Source: Clostridia bacterium
GTDB taxonomy: Bacteria; Bacillota; Clostridia; Christensenellales; Borkfalkiaceae
DNA: 47,061 nt
Assembly (NCBI GenBank): GCA_017621155.1
Contig: JAGATP010000058.1
Coordinates: 1-47,061, forward strand
Direction of reading: 5' to 3'
Numbering within the stretch: position 1 is the first letter of the stretch; every line of letters starts with the position of its first letter. Positions 23,362-32,798 of the stretch are shown piece by piece. Both the position numbers and the translations under genes were made by a program. Below the pieces are notes generated by a model. The model had not been told where the DNA came from. It saw nothing but the letters and a program-made list of their open reading frames with translations, and did no database searches.

Positions 23362-24675
23362 TTATAAGACGTATTGTTTGAGATCTCTCGTCTCCGTGAC
23401 GGAAGCGAGATGCTGATCGACGTACGCGCGGTTGATTTCCACGGGAATGACGGGATAATCCCCGCCGCCCGCCTCGAAGGAAATTTCTTCGAGCAAATCC
23501 TCCATGACCGTGTGCAACCTGCGCGCGCCGATGTCCTCGCTGGTCGCGTTGAGATCGACGGCGATTTCGGCAATGCGCTCGATGGCGTCCTCCGTAAATT
23601 TCAGATCGATGTTATCCACCGCGAGAAGCACCTGATACTGCATGGTGATGGAGTTTTCGGTCAAGGTCAGAATGCGAATGAAATCCTCTTTGGTGAGGCT
23701 TTTGAGCTCGACGAAAATGGGGAATCTGCCCTGAAGCTCGGGAATGAGGTCGTCCACGCTCGAGACGTGGAACGCGCCTGCGGCGATGAAGAGCATGAAG
23801 TCCGTCTTGACGGGCCCGTACTTGGTCATGACCGTGCTGCCCTCGACGATGGGGAGAATGTCCCTCTGCACGCCCTCGCGCGAGACGTCCGCCCCGCCCG
23901 TGTTGCCCTTTGCGGCGATTTTATCGATTTCGTCGATGAAGATGATTCCCTCGTTCTCCGCACGGCGGAGTGCCTCCGAGGAGACGGAATCGTTGTCGAT
24001 GAGCTTGTCGCTCTCCTCGGCGATGAGAATTTGTCTCGCCTCTTTAACGGTGAGTCTTCTCTTTTTCTTCTTTTTGGGGAACATATCGCCAAACACCGAG
24101 CCGAGCGAGATGGTCGCGCCGCTTCCCGAGAGCATATCCATGCCCATGGGGGTGTCCGTGACGTCCATTTCGATGAGCGTTTCGTCGAAAATGCCCCGCT
24201 TGTAGCCGTCCTTCAAATTGGCTTCGAACACCTCTTCCGCGAGCTCGCCCTTATCGGCGCGCTTGGCTTCCTTTAAAAGGTTTAAAATTTTGCGGTCTGC
24301 ACGCGAAGTCGCCTTTTGGGAGACTTCGGACATCTTCTCCTCTTTGACGAGGCGATAGGAGCATTCGACGAGATCGCGGATCATGCCCTCGACGTCCTTG
24401 CCCACATAGCCGACCTCGGTGTACTTGGTGGCTTCGACCTTGATGAAGGGCGCTTTGACGAGCTTTGCGAGCCGCCTTGCGATTTCCGTCTTACCCACGC
24501 CCGTAGGGCCTTTCATGATGATGTTCTTGGGGGTAATCTCCTCCCGAAGCTCGGGGGAGAGCCTGGATCTTCTGTATCGATTGCGAAGAGCAACGGCGAC
24601 GGCGCGCTTTGCCTCCGCCTGTCCTACGATATACTTATCGAGCTCGTGTACAATCTGTTTGGGAGAGAGCGCCAT
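23362..24675 (-). CDS. hslU: HslU (ClpY) unfoldase of the HslUV protease
   Basis: A 437-residue AAA+ unfoldase. Walker A is GPTGVGKTE, the pore motif is GYVGKDVE, and Walker B is IIFIDEIDKI. The long insertion (I domain, about 110-240) is present and contains a basic KKKKKR stretch. The C-terminal sensor 2 is GARRLHTVMEDLLEEISFEA. The start is the ATG at 24675 ([19 protein letters not shown]), preceded by AAGGAGGAAGA. Its A overlaps the hslV stop TAA, so both subunits are translated together. Confidence 0.97.
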   Translation of the reverse strand: MALSPKQIVHELDKYIVGQAEAKRAVAVALRNRYRRSRLSPELREEITPKNIIMKGPTGVGKTEIARRLAKLVKAPFIKVEATKYTEVGYVGKDVEGMIRDLVECSYRLVKEEKMSEVSQKATSRADRKILNLLKEAKRADKGELAEEVFEANLKDGYKRGIFDETLIEMDVTDTPMGMDMLSGSGATISLGSVFGDMFPKKKKKRRLTVKEARQILIAEESDKLIDNDSVSSEALRRAENEGIIFIDEIDKIAAKGNTGGADVSREGVQRDILPIVEGSTVMTKYGPVKTDFMLFIAAGAFHVSSVDDLIPELQGRFPIFVELKSLTKEDFIRILTLTENSITMQYQVLLAVDNIDLKFTEDAIERIAEIAVDLNATSEDIGARRLHTVMEDLLEEISFEAGGGDYPVIPVEINRAYVDQHLASVTETRDLKQYVL

Positions 24676-25223
24676 TATTCTTCCTCCTTTACCGTTTCGC
24701 ATTTGATGTTGTCGTTGGTGAACACGCAGATTTCACTGGCGATTTTCAGCGCCTTCTTGGCGATTTCCTCCGCCGTGTAGTCGGTGTTCTGATAGAGCGC
24801 CCGCGCCGCTGCGAGGGCGTAATTTCCGCCCGAACCGATGGCGAGAATCCCGTCGTCCGGCTCGATGACGTCGCCCGTGCCCGAAATCATGAGCATGGTG
24901 TCCTTATCGGCGACAATCATGAGGGCTTCGAGCTTTCTGCCCATCTTGTCGGCGCGCCAAAGGTCGGCAAGCTCGACTGCCGAACGCATGAGGTTGCCCG
25001 AAAATTTATTGAGCATTCCCTCGAACTTTTCGGAAAGGGAAAAGGCGTCCGAAACAGAGCCCGCAAAGCCCGTGATGACCTTGCCCCCATAAATTCTTCT
25101 GACCTTTTTGGCGGTGTTCTTAAAGATGACGTTTTCGCCCATCGTCACCTGTCCGTCGCCGGCGATGGCGGTCAAACCGTCCCTTTTGACACCGCAAATG
25201 GTGGTTGCATGAAATTCTGTCAT
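24675..25223 (-). CDS. hslV: HslV (ClpQ) peptidase of the HslUV protease
   Basis: A 182-residue proteasome-like N-terminal-nucleophile hydrolase. It has the GDGQVTMG motif, [11 protein letters not shown], and the [14 protein letters not shown] sodium/active-site region. The N-terminus reads MTEFHATTI, with five extra residues before the Thr-Thr used as N-terminus in E. coli HslV. Bacillus CodW has a comparable extension and is reported to use N-terminal serine; here Thr2 or Thr7 could be the mature N-terminus. It overlaps trmFO by four bases (ATGA) and hslU by one. Confidence 0.96.
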   Translation of the reverse strand: MTEFHATTICGVKRDGLTAIAGDGQVTMGENVIFKNTAKKVRRIYGGKVITGFAGSVSDAFSLSEKFEGMLNKFSGNLMRSAVELADLWRADKMGRKLEALMIVADKDTMLMISGTGDVIEPDDGILAIGSGGNYALAAARALYQNTDYTAEEIAKKALKIASEICVFTNDNIKCETVKEEE

Positions 25224-26503
25224 ATACTTTCTCCTGTCTGTCTGATCGCTTCCAGCGCCCGAACGCCCATTTTTCTCTTCTTTTCGGCTTTGTCCCGCTC
25301 ATTCAAAGGAGTGAGAATGCCGTAATTTGCGTTCATCGGCTGAAAGTCGGTGTGCTCCGCGGCGATATAGCTTGACAGCGCGCCGCAGACGGTGGTATTG
25401 TCCAGCGTCAAGGGAGGGAGTCCCTCGAGTCTTCTCGCGATGTGAATGCCCGTCAGAAGTCCGCTCATCGCGCTTTCGACGTAGCCCTCCACCCCCGTGA
25501 TCTGCCCTGCGAAGTAGAGATTTTCCCTCTTTTTGCAGGAAAAATCCGAACGAAGACTCCCGGCGGGGAGGTATGTATTGCGGTGCATGACGCCGTAGCG
25601 GAGAAATTCCGCGTTTCGCAAAGCGGGAATCATGGAAAACACCCGCTTTTGTTCTCCGAATTTGAGGTTGGTCTGAAAGCCGACCAAGTTGTAGGAACTG
25701 CCCGCACTATCCTCCTTGCGGAGCTGTAAGACCGCATAGGGGCGCTTTCCTTCCCGATCGTAAAGCCCGACGGGCTTGAGCATTCCAAAGCGCAGGGTAT
25801 CCATCCCGCGGGAAGCCATGATCTCGACGGGCATACAGCCGTCGAAAATTTCCCGCTTTTCAAAGTCGCGGAGGGTTGCCCGCTCCGCCGTGACGAGGGC
25901 ATTCCAGAACGCCTCGTATTCCTCCTTGTTCATGGAACAGTTAACGTAGTCCCCGCTCCCCTTTCCGTACCGATCGGCGATAAAAGTCTTGTCCCAATCG
26001 ATGGATTCGGCGGAGACGATGGGCGCGGAAGCGTCGTAAAAGTGAAGCGCGCCGAGCAGAGAGGAAATTTCCTCGGCGAGCGCACCCTGCGTCAAAGGGC
26101 CCGTCGCAAGGACGCAAATTCCGTCCTCAGGAATACAGTCGATTTTCTTTCTCTCCAAAGTGATGAGGGGGTGCGCCTGTATTTTTTCGGTGATATAGGC
26201 GGAAAACGAATCCCGATCGACCGCGAGCGCGCCGCCCGCAGGCACGCGGGAAACCTTAGCGGCCTCCATCGTGAGCGAGCCCAAAAGGCGCATTTCCTCT
26301 TTTAAAAGCCCACAGGCGTTTCCGTAGACGTCGTTGGACTTTAAAGAGTTCGAACAGACGAGCTCGGCAAGATAAGGCGAGTGATGGGCGGGAGAGAAAA
26401 CTTCGGGCTTCCCTTCATAAAGGGTGACGGGAATATTTCGATTCGCGAGCTTCCAGGCAGCTTCGACGCCCGCAAGCCCTCCGCCGACAACGTTAATCTT
26501 CAT
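25220..26503 (-). CDS. trmFO: Folate-dependent tRNA uracil-54 methyltransferase TrmFO
   Basis: A 427-residue FAD enzyme that makes 5-methyluridine 54 in the tRNA T-loop using methylene-THF and NAD(P)H. The N-terminal dinucleotide fold is [13 protein letters not shown]. The family motifs [13 protein letters not shown] and the late [19 protein letters not shown] are present. The cysteine in VCSNSLKS is the candidate folate-site residue. It overlaps the end of topA by 11 bases and hslV by four, matching the smf-topA-gid-hslVU order of Bacilli. The usual recombinase gene codV is absent between it and hslV. Confidence 0.96.
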   Translation of the reverse strand: MKINVVGGGLAGVEAAWKLANRNIPVTLYEGKPEVFSPAHHSPYLAELVCSNSLKSNDVYGNACGLLKEEMRLLGSLTMEAAKVSRVPAGGALAVDRDSFSAYITEKIQAHPLITLERKKIDCIPEDGICVLATGPLTQGALAEEISSLLGALHFYDASAPIVSAESIDWDKTFIADRYGKGSGDYVNCSMNKEEYEAFWNALVTAERATLRDFEKREIFDGCMPVEIMASRGMDTLRFGMLKPVGLYDREGKRPYAVLQLRKEDSAGSSYNLVGFQTNLKFGEQKRVFSMIPALRNAEFLRYGVMHRNTYLPAGSLRSDFSCKKRENLYFAGQITGVEGYVESAMSGLLTGIHIARRLEGLPPLTLDNTTVCGALSSYIAAEHTDFQPMNANYGILTPLNERDKAEKKRKMGVRALEAIRQTGESI

Positions 26504-28700
26504 TCGCTTCCCCTTTCTGTTTGGGGGCTTTGTACCCGCAGTCCCGCGAGGAGCACTTGACGACGCCCCGCGGCGTCTTGATGAGGTATTCCCCGCATTT
26601 GGGGCATTTTTCGCCCGTGGGGAGATCCCAGCTCATGAATTTGCATTCGGGATAACCCGAACACCCGTAAAAGAGCTTGCCCTTTTTGCTCTTTCGGGGA
26701 AGGACGATTTTCCCGCATTCGGGGCAGATTCCCGTTTCGGTGGGAATGTTCTTCTCGGGGACGGGTAATGTCGTCTTGCAGGCGGGATAGTTCGGACAAG
26801 CCAGGAACTTGCCGAATTTTCCGTTTTTGACGACCATTTTCGCCCCGCACTTGGGACAATCGGTGTCCGAAACCTCGACTTCCGTCTCGTTCTTCTTAAA
26901 GCCGCAGCCTTCCTTGGGGCAGACGAGGTACTTTCCGTACCGTCCTCCCTTGCGCAGCATGGGCGTTCCGCACTTTTCGCAGGGAATGTCCGTCTGCTCC
27001 GTGCCCTCCTCCTGCGCCTTTGCGAGCTTATCGGCAAAGGGCGGATAGAAGTCGGACAAAATCCGATGCCAATCCTTGTTGCCCTCTTCGATTTCGTCGA
27101 GCTTGCGCTCCATATTCGCCGTAAAGCCGACGTCCATGATGTCCTTAAAGTAGTTCATGAGAAGGTCGGTAATTTCAAAGGCGATGGGTTGGGGAACCAT
27201 ATACTTCCCCTCTTTTTTGACGTACTTGCGCTTTGTCAAGACGGCGATGATGGAGGCGTAGGTCGAAGGTCTTCCGATGCCGTTTTGCTCCATCTCTTTC
27301 ACGAGAGAGGCGTCCGTATAGCGAAGGGGGGGCTTGGTGAATTTCTGCTTGGGCTCTTCCTTGAGACAGTTCAATGTAACTCCCTCCGAAAGGGCGGGCA
27401 GGAGCTTCTCTTCGTCCTCATCTCCTTCCTTTTTGGGCAGGGAATACGCTGCGGTGAATCCCGCAAAGAGCAGGGTCTTGCCCGCCGCCTTGAAGGTGTA
27501 ATCCCCGTTTTCGATGGTAATCTGCATCGTATTGTACTTGGCTTCCGCCATCTGCGAGGCGACGAAGCGGTCGTAAATAAGCTTATAGACGTTCCAATGC
27601 TTTTTATCGAGCAATTTCTTGACCGATTCGGGCGTCCGTGTGATGTCGTTGGGGCGAATTGCCTCGTGCGCGTCCTGCGCGCTCTTGCCCACCGCGTAAA
27701 TATTCGGCTTTGCGGGAACGTATTCCTTGCCGTACTTTCCCTCGATGTACGAGAGCGCGGCTCTCCTTGCGTCCTCGGAAATTCTCGTCGAGTCGGTACG
27801 GATATAGGTGATAAAGGCGATGTGCCCCTCTTCGGGGGTATCGATGCCCTCGTAGAGGTGCTGCGCGATCTGCATGACCTCGGGAGAGGAGAGGTTGAAC
27901 TTATTGGAAGCGTCCTGCTGCAAGGTCGAAGTCGTAAACGGCGCGGGGGCGTGCGACTTGGAAACCGCCTTCTTTACCCCCGAAACGACGTATTCCCCGC
28001 CCTTTAAGGCGGCGAGCACCTCGTCCATCTCCGCCTTGGAGGCGGGTTCGCACTTCTTCCCCTTCTTCTTCGTAAGGCTTGCGGGGAAAGAGGCATACCG
28101 TCCCTCCTTGTCGCGGAGGGTGACGACAAGATCCCAATATTCCCTCGGAACGAAGGCGGTGATCACCCGCTCCTTATCGACGATGAGCCGAAGGGCGACC
28201 GACTGCACTCTGCCCGCGGAAAGTCCGCTGTGAATGCGGCGGTTGAGAAGGGGGGAGAGCTTATAGCCCACGAGCCTGTCGAGCACTCTCCTCGCCTGCT
28301 GGGCGTCTACCAAGTCCACGTTGACCTTTCTGGGCGACGAAATCGCCTTTTCGACCGCCTTTTGGGAGATTTCGTTAAATTCGATTCTGTTTTCCGCATT
28401 CTCGTCCAGCTTTAAGACGGTCTGCAAGTGCCACGAAATCGCCTCGCCCTCGCGGTCGGGGTCGGTTGCAAGGTAGACCTTGTCCGCCTTTTTCGCCTCT
28501 TCCAAAAGGCGCTTGATGATCTCTTTCTTGCCCTCGGTGATGACGTACTTCGGCTCGTAGTTGTTGGCAATGTCCACGCCGAGCGTCTTTTCGGGCAGGT
28601 CGCGCACGTGTCCCGCCGAGGCGTCCACGCGGTACTTTCCCTTCAAATATTTTGCAATCGTCTTCGCCTTCGAGGGCGACTCTACAATGATTAAGTCCAT
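26493..28700 (-). CDS. topA: DNA topoisomerase I
   Basis: A 735-residue type IA topoisomerase that relaxes negative supercoils. The Toprim domain at the N-terminus has IVESPSKAKTI and the DPDREGEAISWH metal motif. The catalytic tyrosine is in AFITYIRTDSTR near residue 305. The C-terminus has three C4 zinc modules (starting CEKCGTPM, CPKCGAKM and CPECGKIV) and a final CPKCG/CSSRDCG unit. It is six bases after dprA. Length is normal. Confidence 0.98.
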   Translation of the reverse strand: MDLIIVESPSKAKTIAKYLKGKYRVDASAGHVRDLPEKTLGVDIANNYEPKYVITEGKKEIIKRLLEEAKKADKVYLATDPDREGEAISWHLQTVLKLDENAENRIEFNEISQKAVEKAISSPRKVNVDLVDAQQARRVLDRLVGYKLSPLLNRRIHSGLSAGRVQSVALRLIVDKERVITAFVPREYWDLVVTLRDKEGRYASFPASLTKKKGKKCEPASKAEMDEVLAALKGGEYVVSGVKKAVSKSHAPAPFTTSTLQQDASNKFNLSSPEVMQIAQHLYEGIDTPEEGHIAFITYIRTDSTRISEDARRAALSYIEGKYGKEYVPAKPNIYAVGKSAQDAHEAIRPNDITRTPESVKKLLDKKHWNVYKLIYDRFVASQMAEAKYNTMQITIENGDYTFKAAGKTLLFAGFTAAYSLPKKEGDEDEEKLLPALSEGVTLNCLKEEPKQKFTKPPLRYTDASLVKEMEQNGIGRPSTYASIIAVLTKRKYVKKEGKYMVPQPIAFEITDLLMNYFKDIMDVGFTANMERKLDEIEEGNKDWHRILSDFYPPFADKLAKAQEEGTEQTDIPCEKCGTPMLRKGGRYGKYLVCPKEGCGFKKNETEVEVSDTDCPKCGAKMVVKNGKFGKFLACPNYPACKTTLPVPEKNIPTETGICPECGKIVLPRKSKKGKLFYGCSGYPECKFMSWDLPTGEKCPKCGEYLIKTPRGVVKCSSRDCGYKAPKQKGEANED

Positions 28701-28706
28701 TTTTTC

Positions 28707-29774
28707 CTATACGGGGCGGTATTTGTTTCCACCCGTTCTGACAATGAGATTTTTGATTTCGAGCGCGGACAGCACCGCCGAAAGCTCCGCCTCTTCCAGA
28801 TTGGTTTCCCGTGCGATTTCGCTCCTGTGGAGCTCTTCTCGCTCTGCAAGCCTCGCTAAGACGAGCTGTTCCTCCCTCGTTAAGGGAACGGCACTCCGCT
28901 CCTTTGACAAGTTTATACCAAAATCGGGCAAAATGTCAAGGATATTTTCGGTCGGATACGCACCTTTTTTGAGGAGGGCGTTGCAGCCTTCCCCGCTCGC
29001 CGAGCCGATGGTATACGGAAAAGCGTAAGTGAACTTCCCCATCTCCAATCCATACTCGCCCGTAATCAGCGCGCCACTCACCTTGCCCGCGCTGACCACC
29101 AAAATTCCCTCCGAAAGGGAAGCCATCGTGCGGTTTCTCACCCGATACAAAAACTTCTGCGTGGGGAGATTGGGCGGGAAGGGTGAAAGCAACAACCCTC
29201 TTTTTGCCACTTCGCGATGAAGCTGTTTCAAAGAGACGGTATCAAAGCCGCCCGCGAGCATACACGCGACGTTTCCCTTTTCGAGCGCGCCCTGCGCCGC
29301 AGCGTAATCCCCGCCTTCCGCCACGCCCGTGAGGACGGTAAAATGCGCGGAAAGCTCCTTCGAAAGGGACTCCGTCACCTTTAAGATGTTGGGGAGCGTT
29401 CGCCTTGAGCCGACGATGCAGAAGAATTTGCTTTTGAGAAGTTCCATTCTCCCCATCGCATACAGAACGGGCGGAAAGTATTCCGACCGCTTCAAGGAAG
29501 CGGGATAGTTCTCGCTCGTGTAGGGAATTGCAAAGTAGCCCTTCTTTTCGTAAGAGGTCACGACTTCCACGGCATATTCTTTGCAAAGAGCGTCGCTTAT
29601 ACTATTATATACGTCACTTTTCTCCGTTTCAATCAAGAGCGGACGAAGTTTTTTCGGGTCAAACAAAAATCGGGGAGATTCCAAGGCGGAGAGAAGCTCC
29701 CACCGCCTGCGTTCGGTCAAGAGGGGAATGGAGTTGAGCGCAATGACCGCAAGGTCGTCTTCGGTGTAATTCAT
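28707..29774 (-). CDS. dprA: DprA/Smf family DNA-processing protein, divergent
   Basis: A 355-residue DprA homologue, which loads RecA on single-stranded DNA during transformation. The Rossmann core has CIVGSRR, GALITGEYGLEMGKFTYAFP and FLYRVRNRTMASLSEGILVV. Two core motifs differ from the usual form: GVAEGGD replaces GLARGID, and AGGFDTVS replaces the GCGLDxxYP-type loop. A C-terminal winged-helix segment (about 290-350) is present. It is coupled to comM by an ATGA overlap. The changed motifs may mean a lineage-specific variant that still binds DNA; I cannot judge activity. Confidence 0.88.
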   Translation of the reverse strand: MNYTEDDLAVIALNSIPLLTERRRWELLSALESPRFLFDPKKLRPLLIETEKSDVYNSISDALCKEYAVEVVTSYEKKGYFAIPYTSENYPASLKRSEYFPPVLYAMGRMELLKSKFFCIVGSRRTLPNILKVTESLSKELSAHFTVLTGVAEGGDYAAAQGALEKGNVACMLAGGFDTVSLKQLHREVAKRGLLLSPFPPNLPTQKFLYRVRNRTMASLSEGILVVSAGKVSGALITGEYGLEMGKFTYAFPYTIGSASGEGCNALLKKGAYPTENILDILPDFGINLSKERSAVPLTREEQLVLARLAEREELHRSEIARETNLEEAELSAVLSALEIKNLIVRTGGNKYRPV

Positions 29775-31279
29775 ACTTCCTGAAAGGTGCGGTAAGAGAC
29801 CGCTTCATAGATGTGTTCGACGAGGATTTCCTCGCTGCCCGCCATGTCCGCGATGGTGCGAGCGACCTTGATGATGCGCGATCTCCCCCTTGCGGAAAGC
29901 TGCAACCGCTCAAACGCGATTCGCAGCACGCTCTCACACGCGGGAGAGAGCTTGCAATATCCTTTCAGCTCCCGCTCCCCCATCTCGCTGTTGGTGTGGA
30001 TTTTCCCCGAAAACCGCTTTCTCTGCACCGCGCGCGCCCGTTCCACCCGCTCTTTGACGGCGGAAGAACGCTCCTCTGCGGCTTCCCCCGCAAGGTCGTC
30101 GTAGCGCACGGAGTCCACCTCGACCTGCAAATCGATGCGATCGAGCAGCGGCCCGGAGATTTTGGCGCGATACCTTCGGATGTCGAAGGGGGTGCATTTG
30201 CAAGGTCTGTCCGAGCCGTAATTGCCGCAAGGGCAGGGATTCATGCTCGCGCAGAGGATAAAAGAGGCGGGATAGGACACCGCGCCCGCCGATCGGGCAA
30301 TGGTGATGACGCCGTCCTCGAGGGGTTGGCGAAGGGCTTCCAACGAAGCGCGGTTGTACTCGGGCAATTCGTCTAAAAAGAGAACGCCGTTGTGCGCCAG
30401 GGAGACCTCTCCGGGGTGAATTTTCGCATTGCCTCCTCCGCAGAGGGAGACGGTCGTCGCCGTATGGTGCGGGGAACGGAAGGGTCGCCTTGAAACGATG
30501 CCCTCCTCGGACAAAATGCCCGCGACGGAGTGAATTTTCGTCACTTCGAGCGCCTCGTCGAAGGTGAGATCGGGCAGAATGCCCGGAATACAGCGCGCAA
30601 GCATGGTCTTTCCCGTACCGGGAGGCCCGACGAGAAGGATGTTATGCCCGCCCGAAACGGCGATCTCAATTGCCCGTTTGGCGGCTTTCTGCCCCTTGAC
30701 GTAAGTGAGATCGGAAGGATCGCTCCCCTTTGCACCCTCAAAGGTGCGGAGGGCGACGGGTTCAATGGGACGATCCCCCATGATATGATCGACCAATTCG
30801 GAAAGGGAAGAGACAGGATAGACGGTGATCCCCGAAAGGTACGAAGCCTCGTTTGCATTCGCCTTGGGAATGAAGAAGGTGGTATAGCCCTTTTCCCTTG
30901 CGGAGATGAGAATGGGGAGAATCCCGTTGATGGATCTGACCTGTCCGCCGAGGGCGAGCTCGCCCAAAAAGACGACGTTTTCGTCCCCGATGCAGAGCTG
31001 ACCCGTCGCCTTCAACAGGCAGACGGCGATGGCGAGGTCGAAATGCGAGCCTTCCTTTCTGAGATCTGCGGGCGCGAGGTTGACGGTAATTTTGTGCGTG
31101 GGAAAGGACTTCCCGCTGTTTTTGAGCGCGCTCCTCACCCGCTCCTTGGACTCCTTAACCGCCGCATCGGGAAGCCCTACGAGTTCGTAAGCGGGAAGCC
31201 CGTTGTTGACGTCCGTTTCCACCTCGACCGCAACGCCGTCGAGACCGCTTAAGGCAAAACATTTGACTTTGGCAAGCAT
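29771..31279 (-). CDS. comM: YifB/ComM-family AAA+ Mg-chelatase-like ATPase
   Basis: A 502-residue ATPase. ComM in Gammaproteobacteria is a branch-migration helicase in natural transformation; the role in Clostridia is not settled. The N-terminal Lon-like domain (LVGLPDAAVKESKERVRSA) precedes the AAA+ core with Walker A VGPPGTGKTML and Walker B LFLDELPEY. A cysteine cluster CPCGNYG/CKC suggests metal binding, and PLLDRIDLQVEV is sensor-like. The start is the ATG at 31279 (MLAKVKCFALSG) with AAAGGAGG upstream; an earlier in-frame start at 31327 precedes the promoter. It is the first gene of the eight-gene operon. Confidence 0.93.
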   Translation of the reverse strand: MLAKVKCFALSGLDGVAVEVETDVNNGLPAYELVGLPDAAVKESKERVRSALKNSGKSFPTHKITVNLAPADLRKEGSHFDLAIAVCLLKATGQLCIGDENVVFLGELALGGQVRSINGILPILISAREKGYTTFFIPKANANEASYLSGITVYPVSSLSELVDHIMGDRPIEPVALRTFEGAKGSDPSDLTYVKGQKAAKRAIEIAVSGGHNILLVGPPGTGKTMLARCIPGILPDLTFDEALEVTKIHSVAGILSEEGIVSRRPFRSPHHTATTVSLCGGGNAKIHPGEVSLAHNGVLFLDELPEYNRASLEALRQPLEDGVITIARSAGAVSYPASFILCASMNPCPCGNYGSDRPCKCTPFDIRRYRAKISGPLLDRIDLQVEVDSVRYDDLAGEAAEERSSAVKERVERARAVQRKRFSGKIHTNSEMGERELKGYCKLSPACESVLRIAFERLQLSARGRSRIIKVARTIADMAGSEEILVEHIYEAVSYRTFQEV

Positions 31280-31303
31280 CGTCTTTCCTCCTTTGTTTCT
31301 TTC

Positions 31304-31332
31304 AGTATAACACAAAGCGGCGTTCAAAGCAA
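31304..31332 (-). promoter_or_regulatory. Promoter of the comM-dprA-topA-trmFO-hslVU-hisS-trxA operon
   Basis: Minus strand TTGCTT (31332-31327), a 17-bp spacer and TATACT (31309-31304). The following eight genes overlap or lie within 14 bases of each other, and only one terminator is seen at the end (21738). Confidence 0.65.
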
Positions 31333-31354
31333 GAAAAACGAAAAATAAAACGGC

Positions 31355-31392
31355 AAAAAAAGAACCGTCGCGACTTTCGACGGTTCTTTTTT
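31355..31392. terminator. Bidirectional terminator after rplS
   Basis: GAACCGTCG (31362-31370) pairs with CGACGGTTC (31378-31386), with seven T on the minus side and six on the plus side. It ends rplS transcription before the comM promoter. Confidence 0.9.
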
Positions 31393-31411
31393 CGTTCTGT
31401 TCGATGGGAAA

Positions 31412-31756
31412 TTATCTAACTTCCTTGACTTTTGCAGCCTTACCGGTACGACCTCTGAGATAGTAGAGCTTTGCCCTTCTGACCTTACCTTTCTTGACGA
31501 CGGTGACGTATGCGACCTTCGGAGAATGAAGGGGGAACGTTCTTTCCACGCCGATGCCGTAAGAAAGTCTTCTCACGGTAAAGGTTTCGTTGACACTGCC
31601 GTGCTGCTTTGCGATGACGACGCCTTCGAAGTTCTGGATTCTTTCCTTGTTGCCCTCGATGATTTTGTAACCGACTTTGACGGTATCACCGACGTTAAAT
31701 ACGGGAACTTCCGCTTTGAGCTGTTCGGCTTCAATCGCTTCTATTAATCCGTTCAT
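31412..31756 (-). CDS. rplS: Ribosomal protein bL19
   Basis: A 114-residue large-subunit protein located at the 30S-50S interface. [30 protein letters not shown] and [11 protein letters not shown] are characteristic. The start is the ATG at 31756 with AGGAGG upstream; a long upstream open frame crosses the promoter and is not coding. It has its own promoter and leader, and lies at the end of the ribosome-maturation cluster instead of directly after trmD. Confidence 0.98.
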   Translation of the reverse strand: MNGLIEAIEAEQLKAEVPVFNVGDTVKVGYKIIEGNKERIQNFEGVVIAKQHGSVNETFTVRRLSYGIGVERTFPLHSPKVAYVTVVKKGKVRRAKLYYLRGRTGKAAKVKEVR

Positions 31757-31841
31757 GACTTTACCTCCTGATGTACGAAGCGTTCGTGGTCTTGTTTCTT
31801 CCTGCCAAAGGGCATACAAAACCAGAGGACCGCCCGAAGTC
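31757..31841 (-). promoter_or_regulatory. rplS mRNA leader, candidate L19 autoregulatory element
   Basis: About 85 nt of untranslated RNA precede rplS. Its position and length fit the L19-leader element described upstream of rplS in low-GC Gram-positives, where bL19 is thought to repress its own synthesis. I see local pairings (for example GGGCGGTCC with later GGAC-like segments are weak), so this is assigned by context and not by a matched consensus. Confidence 0.35.
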
Positions 31842-31847
31842 TTTGGT

Positions 31848-31876
31848 ATTATACTACACTTTTCGCTTTTAAGCAA
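31848..31876 (-). promoter_or_regulatory. rplS promoter
   Basis: Minus strand TTGCTT (31876-31871), a 17-bp spacer and TATAAT (31853-31848). Confidence 0.7.
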
Positions 31877-31893
31877 GCGTTTTTGCCCCGATT

Positions 31894-32244
31894 TTAAAAG
31901 GCATTTTGAATATGATTCAACTTTTTTCCGAGAATTTCCACGACGTCGAAGCGGAACGGCTCTTCTTCGTGGGACAAAAACCAATAGGAGGCGATTTTTC
32001 GGTACGTCTCCCGTTTTTTGTAGCCGACCGCCTCGGAGGGCACGCCGTAGGAATCCGAGCTCCTCGTCTTGACTTCGACAAAGACGAGCTCCTCTTTCCG
32101 AACGATAAGGTCGGCTTCTCCGAAGGGGGTTCTGTAATTTTTCTCCACGAGGGAATAGCCCTCCCTCTTCAAGTATCGGAGGGCGGAAGCCTCTCCGCTT
32201 TTTCCAAGAATTTTGCGGAAAAGGTCTTTCTGTGAATCTCGCAT
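31894..32244 (-). CDS. yraN: YraN family (UPF0102) nuclease-like protein
   Basis: A 116-residue protein of the UPF0102 family with an endonuclease-like fold. [34 protein letters not shown] and [10 protein letters not shown] contain the conserved Glu-Asp-ExK pattern of restriction-endonuclease-like enzymes (positions about 43-60). The function is unknown. It overlaps the end of rnhB by 76 bases in another frame; the conserved G-x-x-GE region begins near residue 14, so most of the overlap is needed. The adjacent rnhB gene is a common partner. Confidence 0.88.
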   Translation of the reverse strand: MRDSQKDLFRKILGKSGEASALRYLKREGYSLVEKNYRTPFGEADLIVRKEELVFVEVKTRSSDSYGVPSEAVGYKKRETYRKIASYWFLSHEEEPFRFDVVEILGKKLNHIQNAF

Positions 32245-32798
32245 AGTCCGTGCTCCCGAATGCCCTGAATGTGCAGCGCCGTGCCGTAGCCGGCGTTTTT
32301 CTCAAACCCGTAATAAGGGTATTTTTTTGCCATTTCCTTCATGAGATTGTCCCTGTACACCTTGGCGACAATGCTCGCACAGCCGATGGTATAGCTCTTC
32401 GCGTCTCCCTTGACGATGGACTCCTGCGGAAGGGACACTTCGAGCGTCATATTGCCGTCCGTGAGCACGCAGGAAGGGGAAATGGGAAGATGCTCCACCG
32501 CCCGCTTCATGCAAAGCCTGGTTGCCTGCAAGATGTTGATTTCGTCGATGACGGTGTGAGAGACTTCCTCGATCCGATAGGCGATCGCCCGCTGTTTGAT
32601 TTCCTCGGACAACAGCTCCCGCTTCTTTGCGGAAAGCTTTTTCGAATCGTCCACCCCTTCGATGAGATCGTCGAGGGGCATAATGATCGCGCAGCAGACC
32701 ACTGGGCCTGCAAGCGGGCCTCTGCCCACTTCGTCCACGCCTGCGACGAGGGGGAATCCTTTTTCCTGCCACTTTCTCTCGTATTCCGTCTTGTCCAT
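32169..32798 (-). CDS. rnhB: Ribonuclease HII
   Basis: A 209-residue enzyme that cleaves RNA in RNA-DNA hybrids, including single ribonucleotides in DNA. The active site has [16 protein letters not shown] (Asp and Glu), DDSKKL, and the later [23 protein letters not shown] matches the usual GLCxIHRRSF end, after which about 18 extra residues run over yraN. The start is the ATG at 32798, overlapping the rbgA TGA by one base. Confidence 0.96.
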   Translation of the reverse strand: MDKTEYERKWQEKGFPLVAGVDEVGRGPLAGPVVCCAIIMPLDDLIEGVDDSKKLSAKKRELLSEEIKQRAIAYRIEEVSHTVIDEINILQATRLCMKRAVEHLPISPSCVLTDGNMTLEVSLPQESIVKGDAKSYTIGCASIVAKVYRDNLMKEMAKKYPYYGFEKNAGYGTALHIQGIREHGLCEIHRKTFSAKFLEKAERLPPSDT

